A DNA stretch of 64,000 bases from assembly GCF_018882215.1 (NCBI RefSeq), contig NZ_JACVOX010000002.1, positions 372,001 through 436,000 on the forward strand, written 5' to 3'. The stretch is from Polynucleobacter sp. AP-Kaivos-20-H2 (GTDB lineage: Bacteria > Pseudomonadota > Gammaproteobacteria > Burkholderiales > Burkholderiaceae). Made by a program: the position numbers and the translations under genes. A model generated the notes under the pieces. The model was not told the origin of the DNA, made no database searches, and saw only the letters and a list, made by a program, of their open reading frames with translations. Shown here piece after piece: positions 43,440 to 52,724 of the stretch (position 1 is its first letter; every line of letters starts with the position of its first letter).

Positions 43440-44031
43440 TATTTTTCTGTTTTTATATCTAAGATGTTTTAAGAGTTATCAAATATATGATATCAATAGC
43501 CCTTATCTAGCTATCTTATCGTCTAATTTTATAATATGCTCTTACCTTTATCAACCCCATGTACACTTAAAATAATCTCAATAAATAAATTTATGAATAT
43601 TTTTATATGGGCCATAATATCTTAGCAATTATGTATCATATGGCTTTATTTTAATGACTTAACATTTATCTTTTTTAAACATCAAAATTTAAAGCTCCAA
43701 TAATTGCACATACAGATGTGAATCAATCTTTATGCTCCTAATAATTCCGATTCCCCAATCAATTGAGCTTTGCAATGCTCACCACTAGTAATCCCCGTTT
43801 ATAATGTTAATAAATTGGCTGAATTATTTAGACACACGGATATTCATACTATCGATCTACGGAGGCAGACTTCAGCAGCAGGCATTGATAAAGAAGTAAA
43901 CCTTGAAATATTCTTTACCAACCCCTAGGAGATTGCTAAAAAAAATCTCTGCGAAGTGTTTGCGAATTTCAGTAGCACTGCCAACCAGAATGCTCAACTA
44001 AATTTTTAGCTATCCTCAAAGGGAAAATACC
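43440..44031. other. Gene-free AT-rich spacer upstream of the acyl module
   Basis: No gene could be supported in these 592 bp. Strongly AT-rich at 43440-43720, less so from 43720 on. A short inverted repeat (GAGATT 43929-43934 with AATCTC 43944-43949) is present; it is too short to call a terminator. The promoter of the four-gene acyl module must lie in the lower-coordinate part. The stretch at 43850-44030 may be decayed coding sequence but no frame is convincing. Confidence 0.6.
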
Positions 44032-45261
44032 TTAACTCCACGTCACTAGACGGCATCTAAACAACTCTAGCATTTTCTTAAGGCTTTCAAGCCTATCAAA
44101 ATCTTTGATCCGTTTTAACAAAGCATTGCCACTTAGAAAAAGATTGTAAGAAATTTTCTCATTTTCAATCAAACTTACTAAATGCTTGGCCATTGAGGTA
44201 GGATCAGCCAAGTCCATCAACAAGGCTGCATCCTCAACCTGATCACGAAGACCGGATTTATTTGAATACAAAACAGGTACCCCCAAAACGAATGCCTCGT
44301 ACGGAGGTAAATTTGTCGGCCCAAAATATGTAGGCATCACAAGTGCTAGAGCTTGTTTATACAAATAAGGAACGATGTTATTTTCCACAAAACCCACGAA
44401 ACGGATACGATCTATCAAACCTAATTCTTGTGCTAATTTTTTTATTCGACCTAGATTGCCCTTGTCTCCACCAGAAAAGATGGCGCCAACTGTATGCCCA
44501 TAGCTAGATTCTAATATTTTTAGACCATGTAGAATATAAACATGATTTTTGTGTGCCCAAAACTGTGCAGGGTAAAAGATATATGGAACGTCTAAGTCAT
44601 ATATGGTAGCCACATCGAAATATTTTTTTTCATGCAAACTTGGATCAACCATTACCCCTTGGGCCGGCATATAAGGCAATACAATTATTCTTTCAGAATC
44701 AAGACCGTAGTATTTTGATAGATTCCTCTTCCCCATTTCTGAATCAGCAATAATTGCCATTGCTTTAGGCAGGATATCCCTAAATAAACACTCACGATTT
44801 TCGAATGCCCTATACGAACGAATCTCGGGAAATTCAACATCCTCCCTAAAACTCAAATCCCATATGGTTATTAAATAGTTCAGCTCGTCAAGATCAGCAG
44901 CCTCTGGGCTGGGAGATACAAAGTAAACTAAATCAATACCATTTCTAATAAAGCCCTTCTCAAATCCATTGGGACCAAATATTTTTTTTATTAACCTTAA
45001 AAACAGTTCACTCCTAATTCCTCTTCTAATCTTTGTGAAAATCCTGGAAAGATAAGACTGCTCAAGAAAAATTGATTGAATTCCATGAGCCCCTAAAGTC
45101 TCCAAACTTTCCTTGTGCTTGACATAAAAAACTGGACAAACAAGAGTATTGGGGAGCTCCTTTATCAGGAGCGCAGCGTTTAATGCCTGCTGAAAACCGC
45201 CGCCATTAAGTATTTTTTGATCAAAATAAACAGCAAGCCTAATGGGGCGAAGAAGGCTCAT
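44032..45261 (-). CDS. GT4-family glycosyltransferase
   Basis: A 409-residue GT-B enzyme similar to mannosyltransferase-type GT4 proteins. VYFDQKILNGGGFQQALNA is the N-terminal glycine loop; LNYLITIWDLSFREDVEFPE and IIADSEMGKRNLSKYYG are typical of this group. The donor domain has IFYPAQFWAHKNHVYILHG and VMPTYFGPTNLPPYEAFVLG, then GVPVLYSNKSGLRDQV. The ATG overlaps the stop of the aminotransferase gene (ATGA). Donor and acceptor unknown. Confidence 0.9.
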   Translation of the reverse strand: MSLLRPIRLAVYFDQKILNGGGFQQALNAALLIKELPNTLVCPVFYVKHKESLETLGAHGIQSIFLEQSYLSRIFTKIRRGIRSELFLRLIKKIFGPNGFEKGFIRNGIDLVYFVSPSPEAADLDELNYLITIWDLSFREDVEFPEIRSYRAFENRECLFRDILPKAMAIIADSEMGKRNLSKYYGLDSERIIVLPYMPAQGVMVDPSLHEKKYFDVATIYDLDVPYIFYPAQFWAHKNHVYILHGLKILESSYGHTVGAIFSGGDKGNLGRIKKLAQELGLIDRIRFVGFVENNIVPYLYKQALALVMPTYFGPTNLPPYEAFVLGVPVLYSNKSGLRDQVEDAALLMDLADPTSMAKHLVSLIENEKISYNLFLSGNALLKRIKDFDRLESLKKMLELFRCRLVTWS

Positions 45262-46379
45262 GTTCCGAGGACCTCGCGCACCTTCTTGGACACTTGCTGA
45301 ATTTGATCTTCTGTAAGCGCGATACCGCTTGGGATATAAAAACCATTTTTGTACATATGTTCGGCTACCGGGAAGCTCTCCCCTTTAAAAAAACCCTTAT
45401 TTTTCATCACTGGCTGTTGATGCATGGGGTAAAAGAACGGGCGACATCCTACGCCTTTATCAAGCAACTTTTGCATTGCTGTCTCTGCATTTATTCCCAA
45501 ATCTTCATTAAGAACCAGGCCATACACCCAATATATATTGTCCGCATAATCTGTTCTTGCAAGCGGCAATTGCACACCCGAAATCCCACCTAATAACTCC
45601 GTGTACTGCCGCCCCATTAATTGCTTACGTTTTGTAAATTCATCTAGTCTCTCTAGCTGGGCAACTCCAATTGCAGCCTGCAAATTTGTTAAACGCAAGT
45701 TCCAACCCAGTCGCTCATGAATAAATCGCTTACCAGGCTGGAAACAAAGATTTCTAAGATCACGCACTTTTTGAGCCAAACCTTCATCATTGGTACATAC
45801 CATTCCACCCTCACCGGTAGTGATGTGTTTATTTGGATAAAAACTAAATGTACTGATATCGCCAAAACTTCCGCACGGCCTCCCCCTATAGAGCTGGCCA
45901 TGAACCTCGGCAGCATCTTCAATCACTTTTAATCCATACTCCTTTGCAACCGCAAGTACAGGATCCACATCAACTGGAAGGCCATAAATATGGACAATCA
46001 TGATTGCTTTAGTCTTAGGGGTTATTTTTGATCTAATTTGAGAAACGTCCATATTCCATGTGATTGGATCGGAATCAACTAAAACTGGAATCGCTCCAGA
46101 TCTCACAATTTGACTTACACAAGAAATAATAGTGAAAGTGGGTAATATTACTTCGTCGCCAGGGCCAATTCCCAAAGCTTCAATTGCAACATCAATCGCT
46201 GCAGTGCCGTTTGAAACTGCAATCCCAAAACGCCTGTTAACCTTCTGTGAAAATTTTTCCTCAAACAGAGCGACAAATGGCCCCTCAGAAGAAATCCATC
46301 CAGAATCAATACACTCGATTAGATATTTCTTTTCATTGCCATCTAATAACGGCTCATTAACAGGTATAAATTTATTCAT
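45258..46379 (-). CDS. DegT/DnrJ/EryC1-family sugar aminotransferase
   Basis: A 373-residue PLP enzyme that transaminates a keto-sugar nucleotide to an amino sugar. VSNGTAAIDVAIEALGIGPGDEVILP, split over residues ~56-80, is the cofactor-phosphate region; VIEDAAEVHG holds the ring-stacking Asp155; FSFYPNKHITTGEGG holds the Schiff-base Lys184. C-terminal GCRPFFYPMHQQPV is the substrate loop. Related to PseC, LegC and PerA-type enzymes; its substrate is likely a 4-keto-6-deoxy sugar, for example the product of the 4,6-dehydratase at 5893 or LegB. ATG 46379; divergent from 46530 across an intergenic region with an inverted repeat. Confidence 0.93.
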   Translation of the reverse strand: MNKFIPVNEPLLDGNEKKYLIECIDSGWISSEGPFVALFEEKFSQKVNRRFGIAVSNGTAAIDVAIEALGIGPGDEVILPTFTIISCVSQIVRSGAIPVLVDSDPITWNMDVSQIRSKITPKTKAIMIVHIYGLPVDVDPVLAVAKEYGLKVIEDAAEVHGQLYRGRPCGSFGDISTFSFYPNKHITTGEGGMVCTNDEGLAQKVRDLRNLCFQPGKRFIHERLGWNLRLTNLQAAIGVAQLERLDEFTKRKQLMGRQYTELLGGISGVQLPLARTDYADNIYWVYGLVLNEDLGINAETAMQKLLDKGVGCRPFFYPMHQQPVMKNKGFFKGESFPVAEHMYKNGFYIPSGIALTEDQIQQVSKKVREVLGT

Positions 46380-46450
46380 TACCCCGTATTTTTACATATT
46401 TATTGCCACTAAAATAGTGAGGAAGTAACAAATAAACCCAATAAACTTCC

Positions 46451-46483
46451 GCTTATATTGCTCCAAATTGAGGCAATATAAGC
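46451..46483. promoter_or_regulatory. 11-bp perfect inverted repeat in a divergent promoter region
   Basis: GCTTATATTGC at 46451-46461 and GCAATATAAGC at 46473-46483 are perfect inverted copies with an 11-bp spacer. They lie between the divergent starts of the aminotransferase (46379) and the membrane protein (46530). The arms are 22 bp centre to centre, about two helical turns, which suits a dimeric regulator. It lacks a T-run, so a terminator is less likely. It could be an operator or a chance AT-rich palindrome. Confidence 0.45.
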
Positions 46484-46529
46484 ATTCAAAGCCATCCAAT
46501 CCCAATCAGTCAGACACATAAAAATATAA

Positions 46530-48458
46530 ATGACAGCAATTTTATTATTTGCCACCTATTTTCTCCTTGCCATATGGATTTATAGGCCCAAGAATGCAGT
46601 GGGAATTCGTGAGAGCTTTGTTTTGGCATGGCTCGTTTTTACAGCCTTCACAGCCCTAGCTACTGAATTTATCAGCCTCTTTGATGGCATATACTTCTTG
46701 CCAATCACCATATGCTGGACAAGCTCAATTGCTTGGTTAGCATATAAATGCCGTGGTTATAAGATTAAAAAATTCCTACCATTAACTCGTATCAAAGACT
46801 TAGATTTAAAAGAAAAATTTGCGATCACCAGTACTATAGCTATTTGGGGATTATTGCTATTTCTAGCAATCGTGTGTCCACCGAATACCTGGGATTCCAT
46901 GACCTACCATATGGCAAGGGTTGCCCACTGGAAACAAAATCACAATATTGGATTTTACCCAACACACATTTTGCGCCAGTTACATCAGCCACCTTTATCA
47001 GAATATTTAATATTGCACCTTCAAATTCTTAGCGATTCTGACCGATTAGCAAACATTCCACAATTTTTTGGGATGTCCATATCCATCTTAGGAGCCTCCT
47101 TAATTGCCAAAGACTTCGGCTGCAGAAGAAGCTACCAATTATTAACTGCTCTCTTGGCAATAACAATTCCAATGGGAATTATGCAGAGTACCAGCACTCA
47201 AAATGACTATGTTTTAACTTCAATGCTCGTATCTGGAGCTTATTTAGCTATAAAAATAAGTCGTGAAAAAACTCCTATCCATATACTTTTCTTTCCTATT
47301 GCAATAGGCTTGAGCTTTGCCACTAAAGGAACGGGATACCTATTCGCGCTTCCTCTATTTATTTTTACTTTATTCCAGATAAAAGATAATTGGCAGGCAA
47401 TATTTAAAATCTGTATTACGACTACGATATGCTGCGCCATATTAAATACCGGGCAATATTTTCGAAATTTTCACTTATATGGAAATATATTAGGTCCAGG
47501 TCGAGAGGGAGAGCTTTCTTATTCTAATGACCTTATTAATGCCCCCATCATTATCTCTAATGTAATTAGAAACCTGGCAATCCACCTAAACTCGCCTGTA
47601 CCTCAAGTCAACAATCTTATTACCAAGGGAGTAGAAAGCGTTCATTATTTTATCGGGATAACTACTTCCGATCTACGAAGCACTTGGGGCGAAATACCGT
47701 TTTCCCTTGATCCACTGAATCCTCATGAAGATGGCACCGGCAACCTATTACACCTGCTCCTTATTGGAATGAGCCTGCTTATATATTTATGCAATAAAAA
47801 AATAGAAAAAAAATTGATAACTAACTATATTTATTTTTTGGTAAGCTGCTTTCTGATATTTTCAATCTATCTAAAGTGGCAACCATGGCATAGCAGGTTA
47901 CAGTTACCAATCTTTATCCTTTGGACACCTTTCCTGGCTTATATAATTTCAAGTGTTAAATTTTTAAGATCACAGCTATACCCTATCCAACTAATTTTGG
48001 TGATCTCGTGCTTACCGTGGATTCTATTTAGTTCTACAAAGCCTCTATTAGCTAAACTCCAGTCAAAACCCCCTTTTTATAGAACAACGGAAAATATATT
48101 AACCACATCCAGAGATTTCCAATATTTTATAAATCGGCCGAGGTTATTTGAAAGCTTCACAAAAGCTGTAGAGATAATTAAAAGTTCAGGAGCAAAAAAT
48201 GTTGGGTTAATTATTCAAGGAGACGAATGGGAGTATCCAATATTCGCTCTACTACAAGGAACTTCCATTCACTTGCACAATGTCAAAGTAGAAAATATCT
48301 CGAAAACACTTAACAATGAAACAATACAACAAGATCTAATTTTGGATATTAATTCAAAAAGAAAGGTCGAGGCACTCGATGGGCAAATGTACAGAAAGAT
48401 TTGGGGGGATGAAAACCTAAGCATCCATGCACCTTTCTTGCCTCCAACCACACATTAG
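46530..48458 (+). CDS. GT-C-fold polytopic membrane glycosyltransferase-like protein
   Basis: A 642-residue protein with about eleven to twelve TM helices in the first ~500 residues and a soluble C-terminal part. CPPNTWDSMTYHMARVAHW at residues ~117-135 is the first-loop acidic motif of PMT/ArnT-like GT-C enzymes, and HILRQLHQPPLSEYLILHL and FATKGTGYLFALPLF are further conserved blocks. It likely transfers a sugar from a polyprenyl-linked donor in the periplasm, or it acts as a polymerase. ATG 46530. It is the only plus-strand gene of the right half and ends two bases before the convergent cupin gene. Confidence 0.75.
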   Translation: MTAILLFATYFLLAIWIYRPKNAVGIRESFVLAWLVFTAFTALATEFISLFDGIYFLPITICWTSSIAWLAYKCRGYKIKKFLPLTRIKDLDLKEKFAITSTIAIWGLLLFLAIVCPPNTWDSMTYHMARVAHWKQNHNIGFYPTHILRQLHQPPLSEYLILHLQILSDSDRLANIPQFFGMSISILGASLIAKDFGCRRSYQLLTALLAITIPMGIMQSTSTQNDYVLTSMLVSGAYLAIKISREKTPIHILFFPIAIGLSFATKGTGYLFALPLFIFTLFQIKDNWQAIFKICITTTICCAILNTGQYFRNFHLYGNILGPGREGELSYSNDLINAPIIISNVIRNLAIHLNSPVPQVNNLITKGVESVHYFIGITTSDLRSTWGEIPFSLDPLNPHEDGTGNLLHLLLIGMSLLIYLCNKKIEKKLITNYIYFLVSCFLIFSIYLKWQPWHSRLQLPIFILWTPFLAYIISSVKFLRSQLYPIQLILVISCLPWILFSSTKPLLAKLQSKPPFYRTTENILTTSRDFQYFINRPRLFESFTKAVEIIKSSGAKNVGLIIQGDEWEYPIFALLQGTSIHLHNVKVENISKTLNNETIQQDLILDINSKRKVEALDGQMYRKIWGDENLSIHAPFLPPTTH

Positions 48459-48460
48459 AC

Positions 48461-48907
48461 CTAACTTATATCCGGCATAGTATTTATACGAATATATTCT
48501 TCATCAACCCCATCAAAACGTATCTTATCCTCATCAGAAGAATAAGGCCCCTGCTTAACCTCTACAATTTCAGCATCCTCAAGAATTTCAAAACCATGCC
48601 CTCCGGAGGCAAGAAGAATAATATCCCCGGAAGATAAAATCGCACTTTCTAAGTAGATCCTATTTACCGAATAAAAGTCAACCCTAACTACACCGCTCTT
48701 AACAATTAGAACTTCCTGGGTAAGACTAACCTGTCTTGCGATAACATTATGCAAATGAGGTTGTATCTTATAACCAGCTGGCCTATTCATATAGCCAAGC
48801 TGTTGGGAGTAAGCGGAGGGAGTTAAAAACTGTATACCCTCGGCCTTATACTGAGAGCTAAGAATAATTGCCAATTCTGTATTGCTATGAACTATCCTTC
48901 TAATCAC
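48461..48907 (-). CDS. Cupin-fold protein of a sugar locus
   Basis: A 148-residue beta-rich protein with a cupin-like pattern: PHLHNVIARQ, then QEVLIVKSGVVRVDFY, SGDIILLASGGHGFEI and EVKQGPY. The His-x-His and later Glu/His positions could bind a metal. It resembles cupin proteins of unknown function found in O-antigen and nonulosonate loci. The start is GTG 48907, supported by AGAGG six bases upstream. It is the last gene of the long right-hand minus-strand operon, after a GT2 gene. A role in sugar modification is inferred from context only. Confidence 0.72.
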   Translation of the reverse strand: MIRRIVHSNTELAIILSSQYKAEGIQFLTPSAYSQQLGYMNRPAGYKIQPHLHNVIARQVSLTQEVLIVKSGVVRVDFYSVNRIYLESAILSSGDIILLASGGHGFEILEDAEIVEVKQGPYSSDEDKIRFDGVDEEYIRINTMPDIS

Positions 48908-48916
48908 GTTAAGCCT

Positions 48917-49816
48917 CTAAGTTAAAAGTACAATTAATCTTCCCAATCCACGGGGATAGACTTTTATCAAAATAAAAAAATTCGTTAAGGAAACGGTCAG
49001 GCCTATTCCCTGATTGCGTATCAATGCTTTTGCCTGCTCATAGCATCCATTTTTAAGTGCATTTAGCGTATTTAATAGCTTTAGCTGCCTCCACTTTCTA
49101 TACCCATGAGTCATGGTAATTTCTTTTTTATATTTCTCAATCACGTAATCATAACCAGCAACTCCCTTTTCAGGATCGGCGCTTATGGTCTCAAATTCAT
49201 GTCTTTGCCAAATAAATAGGGGCTCTCTTATGTGAATAAACCTTGAATTTTTTGCCAAACGGATGCTCAAATCCCACTCCTGATGAGAGGGGCATAGTGG
49301 ATCAAGACCGCCTAGTTTCATTAATAATCTCCTAGGAGCAAGCATAGCCTGCAAAAAGGGGGCAGGTTTAATCAAAAGATCGTTGTAACAATTACCATTT
49401 GTAAATGGTAATGTGATTCTCTCCTCCACCCCTGTTGTGATATTTTTTTTTATTGCGTCACCATGGATTACAAGACATTGATCACGCCCTTCACTTTCTA
49501 TAACTGCAACCTGTCTCTCTAGTTTATCTGGCAGCCATAGATCATCTGAATCCTGAAATGCTATCCAGTCAGAATGCGCCATCTTTAACCCCATATTTCT
49601 GGCGGCCTGCGCTCCCGACTCTTCAATTAATGCAACATACTTTAGGCGGACATCGGAATGAGAAGAAATTAAATTTTTTGTATCATCGTCAGAATGGTCA
49701 TCTACAACTATTACCTCATCAGGTCCATACGTCTGCTCTAGAACAGAATTTACACACTCAATTAGAGTGCTAGCCCGATTTTTCGTAGGAATAATAACGC
49801 TAATTCCAATGTGCAT
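48917..49816 (-). CDS. GT2-family glycosyltransferase
   Basis: A 299-residue GT-A enzyme. GISVIIPTKNRASTLIECV opens the domain, followed by EVIVVDDHSDDDT and WIAFQDSDDLWLPDKLERQ (DSDD metal site). CPSHQEWDLSIRLAK holds the predicted catalytic Asp. The C-terminal ~70 residues contain a helix-rich region. ATG 49816. It follows the acetyltransferase gene after 1 bp, in the operon with the legionaminic acid genes, and probably adds a sugar to the same repeat unit. Confidence 0.92.
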   Translation of the reverse strand: MHIGISVIIPTKNRASTLIECVNSVLEQTYGPDEVIVVDDHSDDDTKNLISSHSDVRLKYVALIEESGAQAARNMGLKMAHSDWIAFQDSDDLWLPDKLERQVAVIESEGRDQCLVIHGDAIKKNITTGVEERITLPFTNGNCYNDLLIKPAPFLQAMLAPRRLLMKLGGLDPLCPSHQEWDLSIRLAKNSRFIHIREPLFIWQRHEFETISADPEKGVAGYDYVIEKYKKEITMTHGYRKWRQLKLLNTLNALKNGCYEQAKALIRNQGIGLTVSLTNFFILIKVYPRGLGRLIVLLT

Positions 49817-49817
49817 A

Positions 49818-50495
49818 TCAAAAAATTTCTTGTAAATTAGTCAAAGTTGGCACTCTTTCAAAAAGACTTTTGTTTTTTTTAATTTTTTCAAAATCCCATT
49901 TCCACCATGAAATTTCAACTAACCTATCAATTACCTCAGAAGTGAATCGGTATCGCAAGACCCTAGCAGGCGCTCCCGCAACAATTGCAAATGGGGGGAC
50001 ATCATTAAGAACTACGCTTCCAGCTGCAATTACAGACCCATCCCCCACTCTTACCCCCGAGCCTATTACAACGTTTGAAGCAATCCACACATCACTTCCA
50101 ATGATTATGGGGCCCTTAGAAGTTACGCAGCCAGACAAATCCTCGCCAAATAAATTGGTAGCTATAAAGTATGAGGATAATTTTGAATAATCATGGCTAT
50201 ATTCTTGGATAGTTACATTTTTTCCAATCGAGCAGAAGTTGCCAATAATTACCTCATTAATATTAGCGTTAATCATGATACTGGGCCCCCATAAAGAAGA
50301 ATAGGTTCCTATTGCTAAATTTTTTACAATAATTGTGGAGTCGCGAATAATTGATCCCGGGCCAACCTTAACATTCCCACTTATTTCTGAACGAAATACC
50401 GATGCTTTTGCATCTATTAACTCAGGGTTTGTGATGCTGGACTTGTTAAGCAGCTTAAATTTTAATCTCTTAAAGAGAGAAACTATTTTTATCAA
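49818..50495 (-). CDS. Left-handed beta-helix O-acetyltransferase (CatB/LacA-like)
   Basis: A 225-residue hexapeptide-repeat protein. Repeats such as VKVGPGSIIRDSTIIV, EVIIGNFCSIGKNVTI and GPIIIGSDVWIASNVVIGSG build the beta-helix, and HDYSKLSSY plus VVLNDVPPFAIVAGAPARVL are the usual catalytic-His and C-terminal blocks. It probably acetylates a sugar hydroxyl or amine in the cytoplasm using acetyl-CoA. The start is TTG 50495, with GGGGA upstream, inside the end of the 502-aa gene (26-bp overlap). In the operon with GT2 and nonulosonate genes. Confidence 0.9.
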   Translation of the reverse strand: MIKIVSLFKRLKFKLLNKSSITNPELIDAKASVFRSEISGNVKVGPGSIIRDSTIIVKNLAIGTYSSLWGPSIMINANINEVIIGNFCSIGKNVTIQEYSHDYSKLSSYFIATNLFGEDLSGCVTSKGPIIIGSDVWIASNVVIGSGVRVGDGSVIAAGSVVLNDVPPFAIVAGAPARVLRYRFTSEVIDRLVEISWWKWDFEKIKKNKSLFERVPTLTNLQEIF

Positions 50496-51978
50496 AAATT
50501 TTCCCCTTTAAGTTATGAGCCATTTCAAAAATACGATTAAGTGCAATATGAGAGGATGCCTCATCAGCAAACTCTCGCGACATATTAATGGAGCTTACAC
50601 TTTTTACAGATCTTATAATAGATTTTATTATATTGTTATCGCTGGAAACTATCATATCACCGCTAGCTATATAGTATTCGTAAGCTTGCTGAGCAAGCTT
50701 ACCCAAGAAAGTGTCACCTAATATCACCACGTTTGACCCAACCCCAAGCGCTTCAAGCGCAACCGCAGAGCCCTCTGTGACAATGCAGTCAGAGTTAATA
50801 ATAGACTCATATGCACTTACTTCCTCTGGGTACTCAAAGAAGATATTCTTTCCGATAAATTTTTTAGCGTCTAGGGCTCTCAGCTTTTTACTTCTTGTGG
50901 GATGAAATCGCACTATCCACCTCCAGCGCATTTCGCACTCATTAATTGCCTTAATTAAAGCCGTCGGAGGATCAAGCTGCAGGACCACTAAAATTGTGAG
51001 GCAATCCTCGTCAACTTTGTTACGAACACTACTTATCTTTTTTTCTTTCCAAGAATTTAGCCAAAGATTTCCTCCTTCAATAGCTAGACTTTTGCTACTT
51101 AATATGGGGTTGTATTTCCGGATCTCTTCAACCGACCTAACACCCCATTCCCAGAAGATATCCGGATAAACCTCATATCCACCCGCTGGAAATTTTAGCC
51201 AGAGGGAATAGCCAGGATGATTGATACCTTGAATACCGTGCTGAATTTCAACACTCACTATGCTTAACTTCTTGGCTGCCATAATTGCAGCCATATTGAT
51301 AGCATCAAACCAGCATACTGAAAAGATTATTTTAGGTTTTGATAATTGAAACCAATCTTGAAAAATTTTTGCACGGGTAGTTGTTATGTTAATTAATTGA
51401 CAAACCTCCTGCCAGTGAATTTTTCGCCCGATTATTTCTGAGGCCAGGATCTGATAATCGTCAAACCATTCGGGAACCTCTGATTCTAATTTTTCTGATT
51501 TTCTTATTCTAGTTTCATTTTTCATTCTGCCGCCGAACTTGAAACTCTTATTTCTTTGGTTTTTTGAACCCGCAGAGATTTCCCATGCGCGGCAATTTAT
51601 GCCATGCTTTAGACATAATTCAACCATTGGATCACTATATATTTCATGAGAAACCCCATCAATATTTACCCTTCTTGATGAGCTAACAATAAAAATAGAG
51701 TCCAAATGTTCAAAATATTGAAATCTATATAAAGAAAAATATATTATTTTTGAATACAACCTTTTTAGTACATTGATAAATTTTCTTGCCACATTGTCTA
51801 GCACTATAAGCTGATCTGTTTCAGGAAAAAAGTTCCATGCTAGCGCATTTCTCAGAAGAGGCCATACATGCCAACCTTCAGATAAATATGATTCAACTGC
51901 ATGACTTTCTTCATACTTAGCGATTAAATCTAAATTTTTATTTTGAGAATTCATAGAATTGATCCAGGGCGCCCGCAT
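50470..51978 (-). CDS. Unrecognised 502-aa protein, possible GT-B transferase
   Basis: I do not recognise this protein. It is soluble, 502 residues, starting at ATG 51978 with GGAG five bases upstream (an internal ATG at 51954 is weaker). Fragments such as IVSVEIQHGIQGINHPGYS and SDCIVTEGSAVALEALGVGSNVVILG (in two parts) recall the donor domain of GT-B or CDP-glycerol-transferase-like proteins, with a QHG motif and a Glu-containing TEGSAVALE in the place expected for nucleotide binding. FHPTR is another such hint. It lies between the nonulosonate cytidylyltransferase and an acetyltransferase, so a nonulosonate transferase is a reasonable but unproven guess. Confidence 0.7.
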   Translation of the reverse strand: MRAPWINSMNSQNKNLDLIAKYEESHAVESYLSEGWHVWPLLRNALAWNFFPETDQLIVLDNVARKFINVLKRLYSKIIYFSLYRFQYFEHLDSIFIVSSSRRVNIDGVSHEIYSDPMVELCLKHGINCRAWEISAGSKNQRNKSFKFGGRMKNETRIRKSEKLESEVPEWFDDYQILASEIIGRKIHWQEVCQLINITTTRAKIFQDWFQLSKPKIIFSVCWFDAINMAAIMAAKKLSIVSVEIQHGIQGINHPGYSLWLKFPAGGYEVYPDIFWEWGVRSVEEIRKYNPILSSKSLAIEGGNLWLNSWKEKKISSVRNKVDEDCLTILVVLQLDPPTALIKAINECEMRWRWIVRFHPTRSKKLRALDAKKFIGKNIFFEYPEEVSAYESIINSDCIVTEGSAVALEALGVGSNVVILGDTFLGKLAQQAYEYYIASGDMIVSSDNNIIKSIIRSVKSVSSINMSREFADEASSHIALNRIFEMAHNLKGKIFDKNSFSL

Positions 51979-52031
51979 TCAAACTCCATGCTCGTAAATA
52001 AGCAAAAATGCAATTTACACTGACAATTCAT

Positions 52032-52724
52032 TCAATTACTAGATGAGAATAAAAATCTTGCATAAAGGAAATCCTCTTCAGTATCTATATCAACTGAATG
52101 AATCGGATTTTCCATAATCAATGGAATTGTTTCTTCGCTTACAAACCCCCTTGATTTGCGTATCAACTCCGGTGAAGAAATGTAAACATTCCCATTAATG
52201 ACATATGCCGGCTCCAAATCTTGACTTCGCGCGTTCAAATACTTTCCTCCATCAAAAGGAGTTAAAGCTCCACCATTCCATCTAAAACACCAGGCAGGAT
52301 GATTCCTAGCCATACCAAAGGAGACAACCGAAGATCGTTTTTCACCATGAAAAAATAAATGCGCAGCCTCCTTCATTAATTCTGTAGTTCTAAATGGTGA
52401 TGTGGGTTGCAGGAGCATTACACCATCAATAGGACCATGTTGAGACTCATATTCATCTAGCGTATAAATTACAGTATCGATAGTGCTAGCATGATCTCCT
52501 GAAAGCTCTTTGGGGCGCATGCTTATTTTGGTTGCCCCATTTGACCTAGAAATATTAGCAATTTCAGCAGAGTCTGTTGTTACAACAATATCCTGAAAAA
52601 TACCTGATTCTTTTGCCGCTTTTAGAGTCCAACATATCAAAGGTCGCCCGTTAATTAGTTTTATATTTTTACCGGGTAATCTTTTAGATCCAGATCTTGC
52701 GGGAACGATTGCTATCAGCTTCAT
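52032..52724 (-). CDS. legF: CMP-nonulosonate cytidylyltransferase (LegF/NeuA-like)
   Basis: Activates a nonulosonic acid with CTP. The 230-residue protein starts MKLIAIVPARSGSKRLPGKN with the nucleotide-binding loop, and has VVTTDSAEIANISRSNG and GVMLLQPTSPFRTTELM (the metal-binding acidic site lies nearby in HSVDIDTEEDFLYA). It matches NeuA/LegF/PseF. With LegB, C, G, I-like enzymes in the same operon, CMP-legionaminic acid or a 7-amidino derivative is the likely product. ATG 52724 overlaps the HisH stop (ATGA). Confidence 0.9.
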   Translation of the reverse strand: MKLIAIVPARSGSKRLPGKNIKLINGRPLICWTLKAAKESGIFQDIVVTTDSAEIANISRSNGATKISMRPKELSGDHASTIDTVIYTLDEYESQHGPIDGVMLLQPTSPFRTTELMKEAAHLFFHGEKRSSVVSFGMARNHPAWCFRWNGGALTPFDGGKYLNARSQDLEPAYVINGNVYISSPELIRKSRGFVSEETIPLIMENPIHSVDIDTEEDFLYARFLFSSSN

